A stretch of 64,000 bases of DNA, from contig CAJSYZ010000005.1 of the NCBI GenBank assembly GCA_910574455.1, positions 62,001 to 126,000 of the forward strand. Direction: 5' to 3'. Below the pieces are notes generated by a model that did no database searches, had not been told where the DNA came from, and saw nothing but the letters and a program-made list of their open reading frames with translations. A program made the position numbers and the translations under genes. Positions 31,645 to 43,900 of the stretch are shown here, piece after piece; within the stretch, counting starts at the first letter, position 1, and each line of letters begins with the position of its first letter. The stretch is from Trichaptum fuscoviolaceum (taxonomy: Eukaryota > Basidiomycota > Agaricomycetes > Hymenochaetales > Trichaptaceae).

Positions 31645-32191
31645 TCCATTAAAATTATTATACCTAATAGTTGTCGAGCAGAGCAGTTGTAGTAGTAGCC
31701 GGACCGACCTTCGCCCCTCAGGCTTAGTTTACTAGTACTAGTAGTTTCCGACTTCAAGCTGACCTCCGAGTCGGAAGAACTTCCGAGTCAGAGCCTGAGA
31801 CCGAGTCCGAGTCGTGGGACTTCAAGTTCAGCTCAAAAGTTCAAGTTGCCGAACAATGACCCGTAACGATGTTCGGTCTTCAGGTTGGTAGACCCGGATT
31901 CGAGCCAGTCGTGAATTTATCGGGCAGTAATTAGAGCATCACTGGTGCCAGTGAGTCCAAGTCCGACTCGGAATAGTTAGTAAACAATTCATATCGTTTT
32001 TTATTTACATACAGAATACAACAACTTGAATACCGATGCACAGAAAACACAAGTATAAGGTCGACGAACACAGAACAGGAGACAAACATACAAAGACACA
32101 ACTTGAATACTAGTGGTATGCACTGGTATGAGGTAATGCTACGAAAAGAAAACAGTTAGAAATAGTTTGAGTACAAGCCTGAGTCCTCAGG

Positions 32192-33420
32192 CTACTTCGT
32201 CTGACTCCGAGTCTGCGGTCTAAGTGAATTAAAAGGTCCCAATGCTGCTCGTTCCCGCTCAACCTTGTGGTGCTCCTCATTAAACCACGCTTTCCATGTA
32301 CTCGAGCCCTTGTTAGCCCTAGTTACCTTAATCTGTGGATGATATTCCGCAAGTTCCGACATCACTGCATCATCCTCTTGTGATTCGAATCCGAAATGAA
32401 TATCACCGTAACCGAAGCCTGAGGTGCGCATCTCCGACAATTGTTGCCAAATAGGGACTCCGTAAGTGAACCCATCGTGTTGCCATTCGGTCGAAGTCGT
32501 AACAAAGGTGATTGTACCAAGTGCGTTGGCATCCTGGTCGATGACCAAGCTTCCGGAATCACCTTGGTCTCCAAATATACGGCTAGGACCACCAAAGTGC
32601 TTGCCGGGTGGAAATTGCAGGACCGCCTGCCAGCAACTCTCGACGCCCTTTACACCTTCTTTGATTCCACAGGTTTTGCGATGTTTGCCTTCACCGGAGA
32701 CTGTGACATCATATTCTAGTGTAAGATCGACCCAGTAGGAAGTGAGATTGTTATAAACGCCCACTGTGTGGCCAGTTGTCCAACCAAACTTATATACCCG
32801 TCTTGTTTCAAGCTTCGAGGATACGACCTTTGTGCCATCATTCGCTAGTGCTCTATGGAGCTGCTTATCTGTAATCGCTTGTTTGTCCGTTTCTTCTTGA
32901 TAAACACGGCTGTAGATGTCGCCCGGTTTCGTGAAATCTTTGATATGCACCAGACCATCATGTACTTGAGTGCCTTCCTTCCATCCCATGAACTCCAGAA
33001 TGTCGTCGAAAGCAGCTGAACCACACAAGCTCTTTGGTTCATACCTTCTCAAGTCTGCATAATTCCAAAATTGCCCCTTCCGATGCTGCTTGCAGAGAAT
33101 ATTCATGTCAGATGGGAGACGGTCGTCACAAATCCTGATCAACGCCCAGTCCGATGCATAGGGGTGCTTGTTAGTCCGTGTGAGTGTTTGTTGGCATCCG
33201 AGGGGTTCTACGAGGCACTATTGATCCGCTCAGACTCTGATTCTCTGCCACGAGTAGAAGTAGTCAACAAAACGGACTACCGGCGAAGGAGAAAGTAGGA
33301 CTCACCTGGCCATATGCCATCGATGACACCTTCTAGTCTCTGCCTTGCAGATCGAATACTATTTTCCTCGTTGGATGGGCGAAAGCCCGTGATCTGCCGA
33401 GACAATTCTATCAAATCAAA
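32192..33420 (-). CDS. Trypsin-fold serine protease-like protein
   Basis: A long minus-strand exon (32192 to about 33170) encodes ASDWALIRICDD (probable catalytic Asp in DWAL context), GWTTGHTVGVYNN, and FGDQGDSGSLVIDQDANALG with the catalytic-serine motif GDSG (32549-32572). This order is that of chymotrypsin-fold peptidases. Upstream minus-strand exon sequence (ITGFRPSNEENSIRSARQRL EGVIDGIWPG, about 33300-33395) ends at a GTGAGT donor. The junction between the exons could not be put in frame, and the catalytic His was not located, so activity is uncertain. It lies between a second protease fragment and a transposon-like gene block, and may be cargo of that block or a host gene next to it. 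The product shows no obvious signal peptide in the visible part. Confidence 0.65.
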
Positions 33421-34369
33421 GCCTTCCCTTGGCGAAGCTGGATATCACCTCATTAATCATTGCTGCCGGTATAGGAGAACGTAGTAGAAAGCTGTAGGAC
33501 TCATGCGGAATCGGATTTCTACGTGATGGCTTGGATGATGCCAGCATGATGCTGATTCAAGTTGAAGTCGTTGCTGTTGTGCTTTCGAGTTCAAGATGAA
33601 TAGGTAGTACTATTGGGACGAAATGGGAAAGAATGCAGTGGGAAAGACGTCACTGGCACGGTTCTGCAGTGGCTGCCACTGGCAGTGAGTGGCGTGAGCC
33701 TGAGAAGTCTGGCTTCAAGTTCAGATTCAAGTTCCGCATTTAGTAGCCTGACTACCCCATGCCCACTGCCAGTGGCATCGACGTATCGTGTCTTTGTCTA
33801 CTATACTCTGTAGTACTGTACTCTAGTAGTACTCAAGGTTGTTCTTTTCAACAGCTTGAAGCCCTCTCACCTTAAAGTCGAAGTCCCTGCCACCTAAATT
33901 TTAGTTCAGAGGCTGCCACTGGCGGTACTCAGGCTGGCGGTGAGTCAACCAGTCTCCTAGTTTAACTTCATCCGCTGACTGAGATCTTCAAACTTCAAGT
34001 TGTAGCCTGAGTAGTACTATCTACTACTACTAGTATATTGGCAACTTGATCTCTAAATTTGAACCGAAGTTCAAGATACTACTATTCGGTTCCGACGACT
34101 CGGAGTCGGACTCGGAGTTGGTAGGCTCACAGCTACTATACTATTGCACCAGTTTTAACTCCATTTTGAAGCTGTTGGAGAAAGCGAAACAACCTCCTAT
34201 CAGGCTTCAAGTCACAGTTTTGTTCAAAATATCCAAAATGTCCAGTGAGCCTGAGTTTGAGTCGAACGCCCTTGTTGGTTCTGACAATAACTAAATTGTA
34301 GATCGTAAAAGGAGTCGGAATGATGGGTATCCCACCACGCCAGTGACGCTTGGGTCTCACACAATTAAC
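33421..34369. repeat. Short-word-rich non-coding DNA (TTCAAGTT, CACTGGCA, CTCAGGCT)
   Basis: Many copies of TTCAAGTT/AACTTGAA, GCCACTGGC(A/G)GT, CAGGCTGGC and GAGTCGGACTCGG words are packed between the protease and the 34370 gene. The same words recur at 31740-31840, 38690-38730, 40690-40880, 42110-42160 (and its mirror), and 53955-54020. Such clustered words resemble subterminal transposase-binding arrays of large DNA transposons, or shared promoter elements. Confidence 0.5.
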
Positions 34370-36476
34370 ATGTCGGGATCAAATTCTAGAGGTGGTAGCG
34401 GCAGCTCACGCAGGGAGCCCAGGGGCGGCAGCTCACACAGGCAGCTCAGCAACTCACCCGCTGGTGGCGACAGCTCACACTACCCAAACTGGATTGCTGC
34501 GTACAGGCAGATAGGCGCAAGTCAAGATTTTAGTAGTCTCATATTTTCTGCCGAGAACAAACGCGGCCCTTCATCTCCGAGTCCTAGTGGAGAGCCCAAT
34601 CAGAAAAGGCCCAAACTTGAACTTGAAGGGGGGGAATCATTCCCGACATCCGTTCCACCACCATCAAGGTCACCATCACTGGCCGATTATCGCGTCCCGG
34701 GACCTGGCGGTGTTCTCGAACCACCTAAAAAATCTCCCGGACGTACTATGGGTAAACTGCTTGACGCTGTGGCACAAAATGCACAGCTCACTGGCATAGA
34801 AGGCAACGAGTCGGTTCACTCGACTTCAGGCCATCCAGGTGCCATGTCGCACACTGGCATAGAAGGCAACGAGTCGGTTCGCTCGACTTCAGGCCATCCA
34901 GGCCTTTCATCAGATGATAGGATTGCGAGTTTGGAGGGTCAGGTTGCTACGTTGAACGATACTCTTCGCAAGATATATTCTGATGTCGCTCTCTTGACTG
35001 ATAATATTGCTGGGGTAAGTATTATGATCATGTTTCGAAAAAGAACGTCTAATAACCTACGCTTGTTAGTCACGGGCAGCAGGCGACGCTGTTAGAGTAA
35101 GGAAGACCTTGGATAGTCTAAGGTTCTTCTTCATGGAATCCTCCGCAATTGTCCATGGGTTCTCAAGAGAGGAGATACGGAATTGCCTTGACAGTCGAGG
35201 CACTGATGATCCCTTCGGTTCCCTCTACTTCGAGTTGAACAAGTTCAAGTTTCAGAAAATCATGAATGAATACTACCAACTTCATTCTCGCGACGGCTCG
35301 GAAGGTCTTAGACAACTGTTATCTGAATATGGACTTTATAGAGAAGAGAAGGCAGAAGAGTTTATGGCAGTATTGAACTCATACGATACGGATGCCAAAG
35401 ATCTTAAGGCTTTCCAATTCTTCATACCGTTCTTCCAGGCCTACTACGACGTAACTTACAAACTCATCGCAATCATCGATGCCGGTCTCCAAAGCATGTC
35501 AGTTACGGTCTCTAGACTTTTCCAGGCTCATTCTCAGGCTTCCAGTCATCTTTCCGGTATTCGGCCCCCCCCACTGAAAGTGCATCTACCCTATCATCTG
35601 ATATCGGAACCAGGGAGTTTGCAATCAAGATACATGACGCCTGCGGTTGAACGGCTTCATTTTCTGCCCCAGAAAGAGGAGGTCAACGAAATGCTACTGC
35701 AGTTTGACACGGAGCAGAAATCTTGGGAAATGGCGATTAAGCTGTGCAATATTCACGATGCATTCTTCCATCGGACGAAGGTGTTAGAGGTCACCTCCAA
35801 TGACTATGCGATTATCTCAACGGCAGAATCTATTCAGGCGCGTTTGCATGACATCATAGGAAGGTTTACCAGGGAAGCAAAGTCGAAGCAGGGGCCTGTC
35901 GGACCACCGGCAGATATTCCTTCTGTTGAGATTAATAATTACTTCCGCGAATTGGGTCATCTTCAGAGGAGATTGATAAGCGCGCTTAGGATTGTCAAGA
36001 GATGGTTGCAAATTGCCTCCACAAAGGGTCTTTTCGATGTCGTCATGCGGAAGGGGAAAGGCGATGTCGTATCAGAGCTCTTAAACAAGATAGTACATCG
36101 AAGGCAGGAGTCGACTGATGATGTCCTTGATTCTATTGATATGTTAGCAGCCTATAACAAGGACGAAATGGACGCCTATCATACGAACTTGAAGGGCAAG
36201 GGGAAGGAAAGACAGGACACGGCAGCATCGACGTCAGCAGCGTCCTTGACTACCCAGACGACTGGAAAATCTTTCTTGGAGCATGCGGACATGCAGAGAT
36301 ACCAAACGTATCTGACGGAGGCGGTGTGCGCGTCATTCGACAGACAACCCCCGAAAGGCATTGCGGTGAATATTGATATTAAACAAATTCTAGGGTATCG
36401 CAATTATTTAGAATTGGCGATAGAGTCAAAGGATGACTCCAAGCCTTCAAGTCCTCAAGGTCGCCTCAACTACTAG
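34370..36476 (+). CDS. Unknown 683-aa protein, one intron, transposon-linked
   Basis: Start MSGSNSRGG at 34370. Exon 1 is 34370-35014, intron 35015-35069 (GTAAGT..TTAG), exon 2 35070-36476; the frame is preserved across the splice. The N-terminal 150 residues are Ser/Gly/Pro-rich and disordered-looking with a basic KRPKLE patch (possible nuclear signal), and include two direct copies of a 20-residue unit beginning TGIEGNESV. Exon 2 encodes a largely helical, charged domain (REEIRNCLDSR, FGSLYFELNKFKFQKIMNEY, LKAFQFFIPFFQAYYDVTY) and ends in a Lys-rich GKGKERQ linker and a short tail. I do not recognise the family. It is convergent with the Plavaka-type transposase (227-bp gap), suggesting that it may be part of the same element. 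Confidence 0.7.
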
Positions 36477-36703
36477 CCGAATTAGCCCTCTCGTAGGTGG
36501 TGGGTTGACAATGGACACAGTATGCTTGCATCTCCAGTTTCTCCTTTTGTTGCTTTGAGATTTGTTGATAATTATATTACCTCGAACAATGAATACCATG
36601 ATGTCGTCGCCGCTGGCTCTGGCAATGTAAACTGTACAACAAGTCTCAATACACTTTGTAGTACTATGTGGCAATGTGCTAACGGAAGAGTTTAACTTAG
36701 TAA

Positions 36704-39700
36704 TTATTGTCTAGCTTCGTACAGTGTTTGGTGCATGTGCATGTCAGCAAATCGGTTAACATAGAATCTATCATAAAAATCCAGGGTCTCCTCAGGTGTC
36801 AATGACTTTGGAGGACATTCATCACCCTTCGGAACCCCCAGGAGGTGGGCTAAACGGAGGATGTCCCCTACATCTATCACAGATAGCTTCGGAGCCTTGC
36901 AGTTGCGCTGATAGTGACATCTGCCACTGGCATTCACTCCAGTACAGCATCCGACACAGGTGGTAGAGCTCTCTAACTCATACTCCGGTTCGACTATCCA
37001 CATTCTTGTTTTCAGGTCGGGTGAATCTCCAACACGCTTGAAAATTTGGACGAGAGCGCAGTCCTGACGTTCCCCTTTAGCGGTGAAGGAAAAAAGAAGC
37101 ATAACTCGGGCAACTCTCATTCCCGCAAACCCCTTTGTGCAGGAGCTAACTCGAACAAGGACTGCATCACGTCTTGCTTTTCCGCGCCAAGAGGGATTGG
37201 ACCTGATCACCTCCCTCATTGCTTGTTCTATAGGGATCGATTCGCCATGGTAGGCAAAGAAAGCGGTGGCTGAATGGAATATTGAAAAGTCATTGCTCGT
37301 GTCCAATTCAACTGCTGGTTGGGCTCTACCAGAGGAGCCCCTTGAGTTGGAGGTGTGATTCTCGTACTTGTTGAATAAGTATTCTTTAATGAGCTGTCGG
37401 AGCTGTCGGAGCTCTGGATGACCTTTTATCGCCGCAAGCGTGTTGAGCTGTTTAGGATACACCTTACTGGACTCTGCAAGGATGACAACAAAGAAGTCAG
37501 ATGTGTAACACCAAAAGCATGGGTTACCAAGTAATACCCACGTTGCTTCGAAGCCATTAACATCAAGCTCAAAGGGTCATTTCTGCCACCCAAGCGGATC
37601 TGGCGTTCAGCATGTAGTATGCCATGAACCGCAAGATGATGTGGCCCATACACTACGTTTTCGGGATCTTCCAGGTCTGCAATTTCGTTGAGTTCATTAT
37701 TGCCCACAATGTCATCGAAGAAGTCCTCTGTATCATCAGCTGCACCAGCTTCGGGTGTATCTTGATGCTGCATCTGCTCCTTCCGAATTTGGGTCCTCTC
37801 AGCGTCATCTGACTCCGACTCTGACATATTCCTGCGCAGAACATCTAGCAAAGCTCTCCATGAAGCCTCAGCCAGAGGACTTTCCAGCATTCCACGCCTC
37901 TTGAAGTCTGCCCTCGATGCAATAAGTTTACTGAGATGTTGGTTTGCTGTGATCATCTGACCTAAAGGATCATTTCTGTTTGAGCGTTGCCACGTTTCCT
38001 TGACCGCGTAAATGTGTTTATTCTCTGTGATTGATGAGCACAGCCCGCTTGGTGCAGCGAAGAGAGGGATCATTGTAGGATAGTGAATCATGGCATGCTG
38101 TCGTGGAAGTGAGAAGTTATCCCGGATGCCCTTAGCTATGAATATTTTGCGATATTGATGATAGTGATCCAGGGAGGCTTTAACCTGATCAAGAGTTGAG
38201 GCTGTAATCGTGTACCGACGCACAAGGTAACAGAAGTCCAGAAATGCACTCAATGCGTGAACTATATCATCATGTACACATGCCCACAATAGCCGGAAGA
38301 TACACCTAGTAAGCGGATTGCATCAGATATCAGCAAACCACCACCTCAAACAAGATCATGATGAAAATACCACATACTTTCATAAGTGCCTTTGAATCAT
38401 TACCTGTCCATTGCTTGAAGCCTCGACCTTCGGGAAATCTGCAAAGTCCGGGAAAAGGAGCAGCAACTCTGATTCTACGTGAAAGTTAGCAATGGTATTC
38501 ACACGACTTGTAAGGGAATAGTACCTTTTATCCACAATATCCAGCTCTGTTGTGGTCATGCTCTGGCAAATCCACTCGACAAGATGATCCTTGAACACGC
38601 CTTTGATGATTTGGTGCAGTAAGTCTGGAGAAATGAGATCGCATATATCTGCACGCGGAAAATCATTGGTGAAGGGCTACGGGACATAGTTCAAGTTGCG
38701 GTAAGTGCATCTAATGGACAACTTGAAGTTGGAACACATACGACGATATCTTGGTGGAACCCATACTCCTTACAAATTGTGGCTCTACTTATGCTATTGT
38801 CATCCACCTGTTCTATCAATCGTTCATGCAGCTCTTTTGTTCGAGGATTTGTAACAAATTCCGGATTATCTAGGTTCTTGTGAGGTGCTGTACATCTATA
38901 TAGTAGCCGCATTAAGCCATTTCCTCGAACTCAAGTCGGATGTGATTTTTGGAAAGGACAATACTTACTTGCAGCACCATCCAGTGCATATTGCGCATAG
39001 ACTCACCTGTTCCGGATAATCGGCTATATACGAGCCGAGTCCGAGAATCGACCTACGCAAGTGACCATCAGGGCACCGAAAATGGTTTGTTCGTTGTTTA
39101 TGGACATTGCGCTCTTCAGTGGTCTCAAGATTCTCGATATAGATGAATGAAAGACTTGATGTCGAAAGCGGCGGAATTCATCCGACTTTTCGTACTGCCG
39201 TTCAGCTGCAAAGCATCAGAACACAAATGGATAGCTCAGTTTTTGACACACACTCTTTGGTATTGCTAGAAATGCTACGAGCTGGACTGTATTCAACTTT
39301 TGGGACCGCCGGGCCTTGTTAGATACATTTCCTATTGAGAGATATAACGGATAATATTCGTTGTTGCCAGTTCCAACGGAAACTGTTGTCTTGTCACTCC
39401 CTAAAATTACCGGAACGAACATGGACCCATGAACTGCTTTATCTTCAGCGTAGATTTTGTTCTAAGTCAAGGATAATCAGTACACTTCCTCTAACTTCGA
39501 ATGCTGCATGATTCATGACTTACAGCCTGTTCCCAAGCAAAATTTCCGGACATGTAGTTTCTGAAGACTCGTTCTTTGTTGTCATCAGAGTCCTCTTTCG
39601 GCTGATACTCACGAAACGGGACATAGTCGAATTCGCCTTCCAACGCCGGATTGTCCACCAAATTCCGGATCACTTCCAAAGGATCCCGATACCATACATC

Positions 39701-40692
39701 ATATTCTTTCCTCTTCCATGACTCGGTGTTCTCGTTTTGTTGCCTTTTGGCTATGATCGTCCGTGTAGAAGTTACTAAAGGATTTCCAAGACACATCACC
39801 GACTTTCGTAGCATCAATGGCGTTATACATTTTTTGCGCATCTCCATCGAGTAGCGTACTAGTTGAACCCAGATCCAAGTCATCGTCAGGCAATGTCGCA
39901 TCCAATTCGGAACATCCGCAAGATTTTACATTCTCCGCCTCCTGAATCAGCTGATAAGCCTTCATGATTCCCAGAAGCTTTGTTATGTTCCCAGCAGACA
40001 TTTGCTCTTCCCGATAGAGAAAATCTGCGAGCTCAAAATCTGCTCGGCACGAATATGGAAACCAGTCATTTGACACAGATTCGTTTCGCGGAGCGGGTGA
40101 GTCTTCGTATTCTAAGAAGTTCCCTTCTGCATCGCATGGAGTGGCTGCACAATGTTTGGTGTCAAAATGCTACAGTAAACCGGGAACAATTGATTTGGCG
40201 CGCACCATTCAAGTATCTGTGATACACCTTCAAGTTATCCTCGCTCTCCTTATAATCTCCAATGTCGGAATCCAAGTCTTCAGAACGGCCACTGTCACTT
40301 CCGGTGACAGAATGGGACAGAGAATCAGGTCTGTCCAAATCTTGAAGCAGCTCGTCTCGGCCTATACTGAGCATCGAGATATCCTGTGTAAGCATGGAAA
40401 TATCGTAATCGTAGGAGTCAGAGCCGCTCTCAAGATGACCCTCTGATGGAAGTTCGGACGACCTCAGGAGAGCTTCAAGTTGAGGACTTGGAGCTCGTAT
40501 GGGTCGAATAGGTGACGATTCATATTCATGACCACAGGCAGAAGAATTTGCCAAGAATGACGTCGGATGAGCTGAATATTCATGTCTTGCTCTTCCAGAT
40601 TGACTCTTGAACATCCTACTACAGCCGGGCAAGGTGCATCGAATAGTTGGTGGAAAATGAAAGGGATCGTGCTTTTTCCGTGTCGCTGGCAT
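36704..40692 (-). pseudogene. Plavaka-type DNA transposase with apparent frameshifts
   Basis: Read from MPATRKKH (40692): a C2H2 zinc finger (CTLPGCSRMFKSQSGRARHE), an acidic linker, intron 40145-40205, DWFPYSCRADFELADFLYRE, YDVWYRDPLEVIRNLVDNP, MSGNFAWEQA, intron, MFVPVILGSDKTTVSVGTGN NEYYPLYLSIGN, LGLGSYIADYPEQV, CTAPHKNLD, NDFPRADICDLISPDLLHQI IKG, FPEGRGFKQWTGNDSKALMK, VHDDIVHALSAFLDFCYLVR R, LPRQHAMIHY, ITENKHIYAVKETWQRS, and a C-terminal region with CCTG and CHYQRNC. This is the motif order of Plavaka transposases (CACTA-like superfamily). Several introns splice cleanly, but the frame fails near 39720, 39090 and 38283, so this copy is either decayed or carries sequencing indels. A second copy may lie beyond base 64000. 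Confidence 0.85.
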
Positions 40693-40964
40693 CAACTTGA
40701 ATGTAACCTCAGTAGTAGTACACGTCGACAATTGGGACTCACAGCTGAGCCTCACTGGCACTGGCAGGCTGCTAGCACTGGCAGTGACTCGGACTCGGAG
40801 TGCCAGTGAACTTGAACCTGAGTTAAAATTAGTCATAGAGTAGTCACGGTAGTAGTGGGCGTAAATTTTCAACTTGTCTAAGATAGACGCCCCCGCCTCC
40901 CTGATCTTGAACTTGCACCTTCGACACATCTTATCATCATACAAGTCTCAAAACACTGCACAAA
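40693..40964. promoter_or_regulatory. Divergent intergenic region between transposase and 40965 gene
   Basis: This 272-bp gap separates two genes transcribed away from each other. It is dense in CACTGGCA and AACTTGAA words (CACTGGCACTGGCAGGCTGC, TAGCACTGGCAGTGACTCGG, AGTGCCAGTGAACTTGAACC). A shared bidirectional promoter is likely from geometry alone. The words could be promoter elements or transposase-binding sites. Confidence 0.5.
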
Positions 40965-43900
40965 ATGTCAACTCAAAGACAGACAAGGGCTAAGAACAGG
41001 GAAAAGCACCCCGGAGCAGTTGTTGACCAACTCAGAACAAGACGAACACAGGAGGAGATATTGCGGGAGAAGGAAGAAAAAGAGAAAAGGAAAGTACGGC
41101 AGGCAGAAAGGCGGGATGAGGCATTGAAGGAGAAGGAAGAGAAGGAAAAGCAGAAGGAAGAGCGGGCAGCTTTCCGCAGAGCTGCGGCCCAGCAAGTCGC
41201 GGTTGTGAAAGAGAGGAGAAAACACACTGCGGAGCAAAAACGGGCAGCAAAAGAACAAGAGGCAGCTGACAAGGTTCGCAAGAAGGTGACTGCAGCAGAG
41301 AACCAAGAAGCAGCGATGCTAGAGACCGTAGAGCTTGAAAACAACTTGTCGAAGGCTCTTGAGACACGCACCCAGATGGGCTCAACAGTGCCCAAACTCA
41401 CTGGCAAACGTGGACGTAGAAAGCCAAAAGGCGAATCTAGTTGTAAGTCTTCAACTTTAGATCAGTGATGACACAGATTTGAACTGGCATAAACAGACTC
41501 GAAGAACGATGTTAAAGACATATCGGATTGTGAAGATGGACACAACGAAGACTTGGATATTCGTGAGTAACATTGCCTATACATTTTCAGACGATCTCAA
41601 AGCTTGGAGGTTGAACCCTGTGACTCACGTTAATGCGAAGCAGCGAGTATGGATGAGCCAAACGGGAAGCCTGCAAAAAAAGCTAGGAAAGAAGACTCCA
41701 AAGGTGAACTTCCATTTCGCACACGTGTGCAGACCGCAAAGATGTCCAGGTCTGCCGCCACTCCCAGCGACGCATTCTTTCACGCTCCTGCAGGACCGAA
41801 CGAGAGTCTTTCTGGTGAAGAAACGGACATAATAGACTCGCCCGCTACGTCAAGGCGGAACGACAAGACAAAACGCCCTGTCAGGGCGCTTCGCAACACA
41901 GATGATTCCACTTTCATCGGTGAAGAGGGTGGAGGTCTTGAGGTGCCAGTGGCAGGGATAGACTCAGAAAGGATCAATTTGTGAGTTTGAAGTTTGAATC
42001 TTGCATTGCGTCTGAATCAGTATCTTGTACTGTCAAGTCAATGTAATGGTGAGTGCGATTAAACATCATCCCGACTACTAGTAGTAGTACTAGATTACTA
42101 ATGAGCCTGCCACTCAGGCTGCCAGTGTCACAGCGGTCACGGTGCCAGCGGTTCAAGTTGACCGTGACGCTCCCGGGCCAAGACCCGACTTGGAAGTCCT
42201 TCACCTGCAATATTGACGCTCTTGTCCTTATTACCACTGTATTATGAGCCTTGCTGACGCAAAGCTACACCAGACACACCATCTCATTGCCAGATGATGA
42301 AAACTTAAGTCCCTGGGAGGATGAAGGAGAAACAATCACCCTTACAAGCTATCATGGTGTAAAAAATAGCACAATCAGTGTGCAACAGAAGGCACATCTT
42401 GTCGATTCGGAATCAAATGTTGTGAGTTGACGGAGAATTAGAATGGCAAATGCAGTCTGAATAACTTGTTTATAGGGCGGAAGCAATCCGAAGAGGCTAA
42501 CAAGGCCGGCTCAAGCTTGTGTGAGTACGACTTATTTCTGTTCGATTCACGTCAGTTACTCCATGACCGTTTGTTCATATCCCTTCGTTATTATTTATCT
42601 GCCAACTGCCGTGTCATGAACAGGATGGAGGTAGCAGCAACCTCAACTCGAAGAAAAGGAAGTTATTGCATGACACTCTTTCCGGGTCGCAGGTTTCAAC
42701 GGTAAGCGATGTCATATCATTTTTCATTTTTCATTCTACTAAGCAATCCCTTCCCGTACTCGAGGATAAGAACAACAAGATAAAACCAGGTGGACAGGTG
42801 AGTGCCAGACAGCGAAGCACAGTGATCTTCATTCTATATCCTTCATTGCTGAATTGGTATTTGCATAGGATGCAAACAAGAGGACTGCTAACTCGCAGCT
42901 TAGCGCACCGGTAAGTCTATCTTATTTCAACTTCTCTCGTTCCCCCCCTTATTTATGGTTGTAAGGTGCGATCACTAGCTTTGGAACCCCGTGTACCAGG
43001 TATGTGTGAGCGTCGATGCACTGTAGGCTCACTTCCGGTGCTCTCCTGTAGCAACTATTCGTTTCCTTCTTCACTTCGAGTCGATCGCTAATGTGTGCAT
43101 ATGAATAGGACATCACAGTCACAAAGAACGGAAAGAGGAAGTCGCCACCAGACACCGACTCTCAGGTTAATGTGGTAATTCTTCTACCTTCACGTGCAAT
43201 GAATTCCTTCATTTCATGTTTACTTAATTTGAACCATCTCAATAGGCTAATAAGACTGTCAAGATCAATAAGTCATTGTTGATTGACATGGACACACAGG
43301 CCGGTGCCACAGTAAGTGTCAATTCTATGGTAATTGGCATTCAAGTTCGTATCTGATCAGGCGGAAAGGACTTGAGTAAGAAGAGGAACCCCTCTGATAT
43401 TCCTTATCGGCCTGAGGCCGACACGACGGTAAGTGCTTCTTTTCGATCTGCTCACTTGCCATGGATAACAGCTTTCTGACGTGTTGCAGCCGGAGATTGG
43501 ATCCGCTACCTTTAATCGCAAGAGGCAGTTGCTGGTGGCTGATAATGAAGTAAGTGAGAGTCGATTGATACACTCTAAACGTGAGCATTCACCTTCTTTT
43601 CTTAATAGTCTGGTGGTCGAAAGATGTCGTTAGCACCTCGAGCACCGTCGCTTGCAATGACGAGAGCGTCCCGCACCCCCGGACCCAAAGTGATAGTGAC
43701 TGGGGCTTATCAAGGTCATCGCAAAGTCTCTCGGACTACTAGCTCAGTTTGTCGAATCAAATTCATTTCTATGACATATTTTGCTGATGTACGTATATGC
43801 AGACATCAGTGGGACTTGAGGACAAGGATCGAAATGAAGGAAGGGAAGGATCTCGCGTGCCAGGCAGGAAAAGGGCGACGAACCAGTGTCTCCCTCCCGG

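Noticed and set aside
40968..41407. Leu/Ser/Phe-rich frames antisense to the 40965 exon, resembling membrane proteins
   Set aside because: They are mirror images of a Lys/Glu-rich coiled coil; antisense of AAG/GAG codons gives Leu/Phe/Ser.
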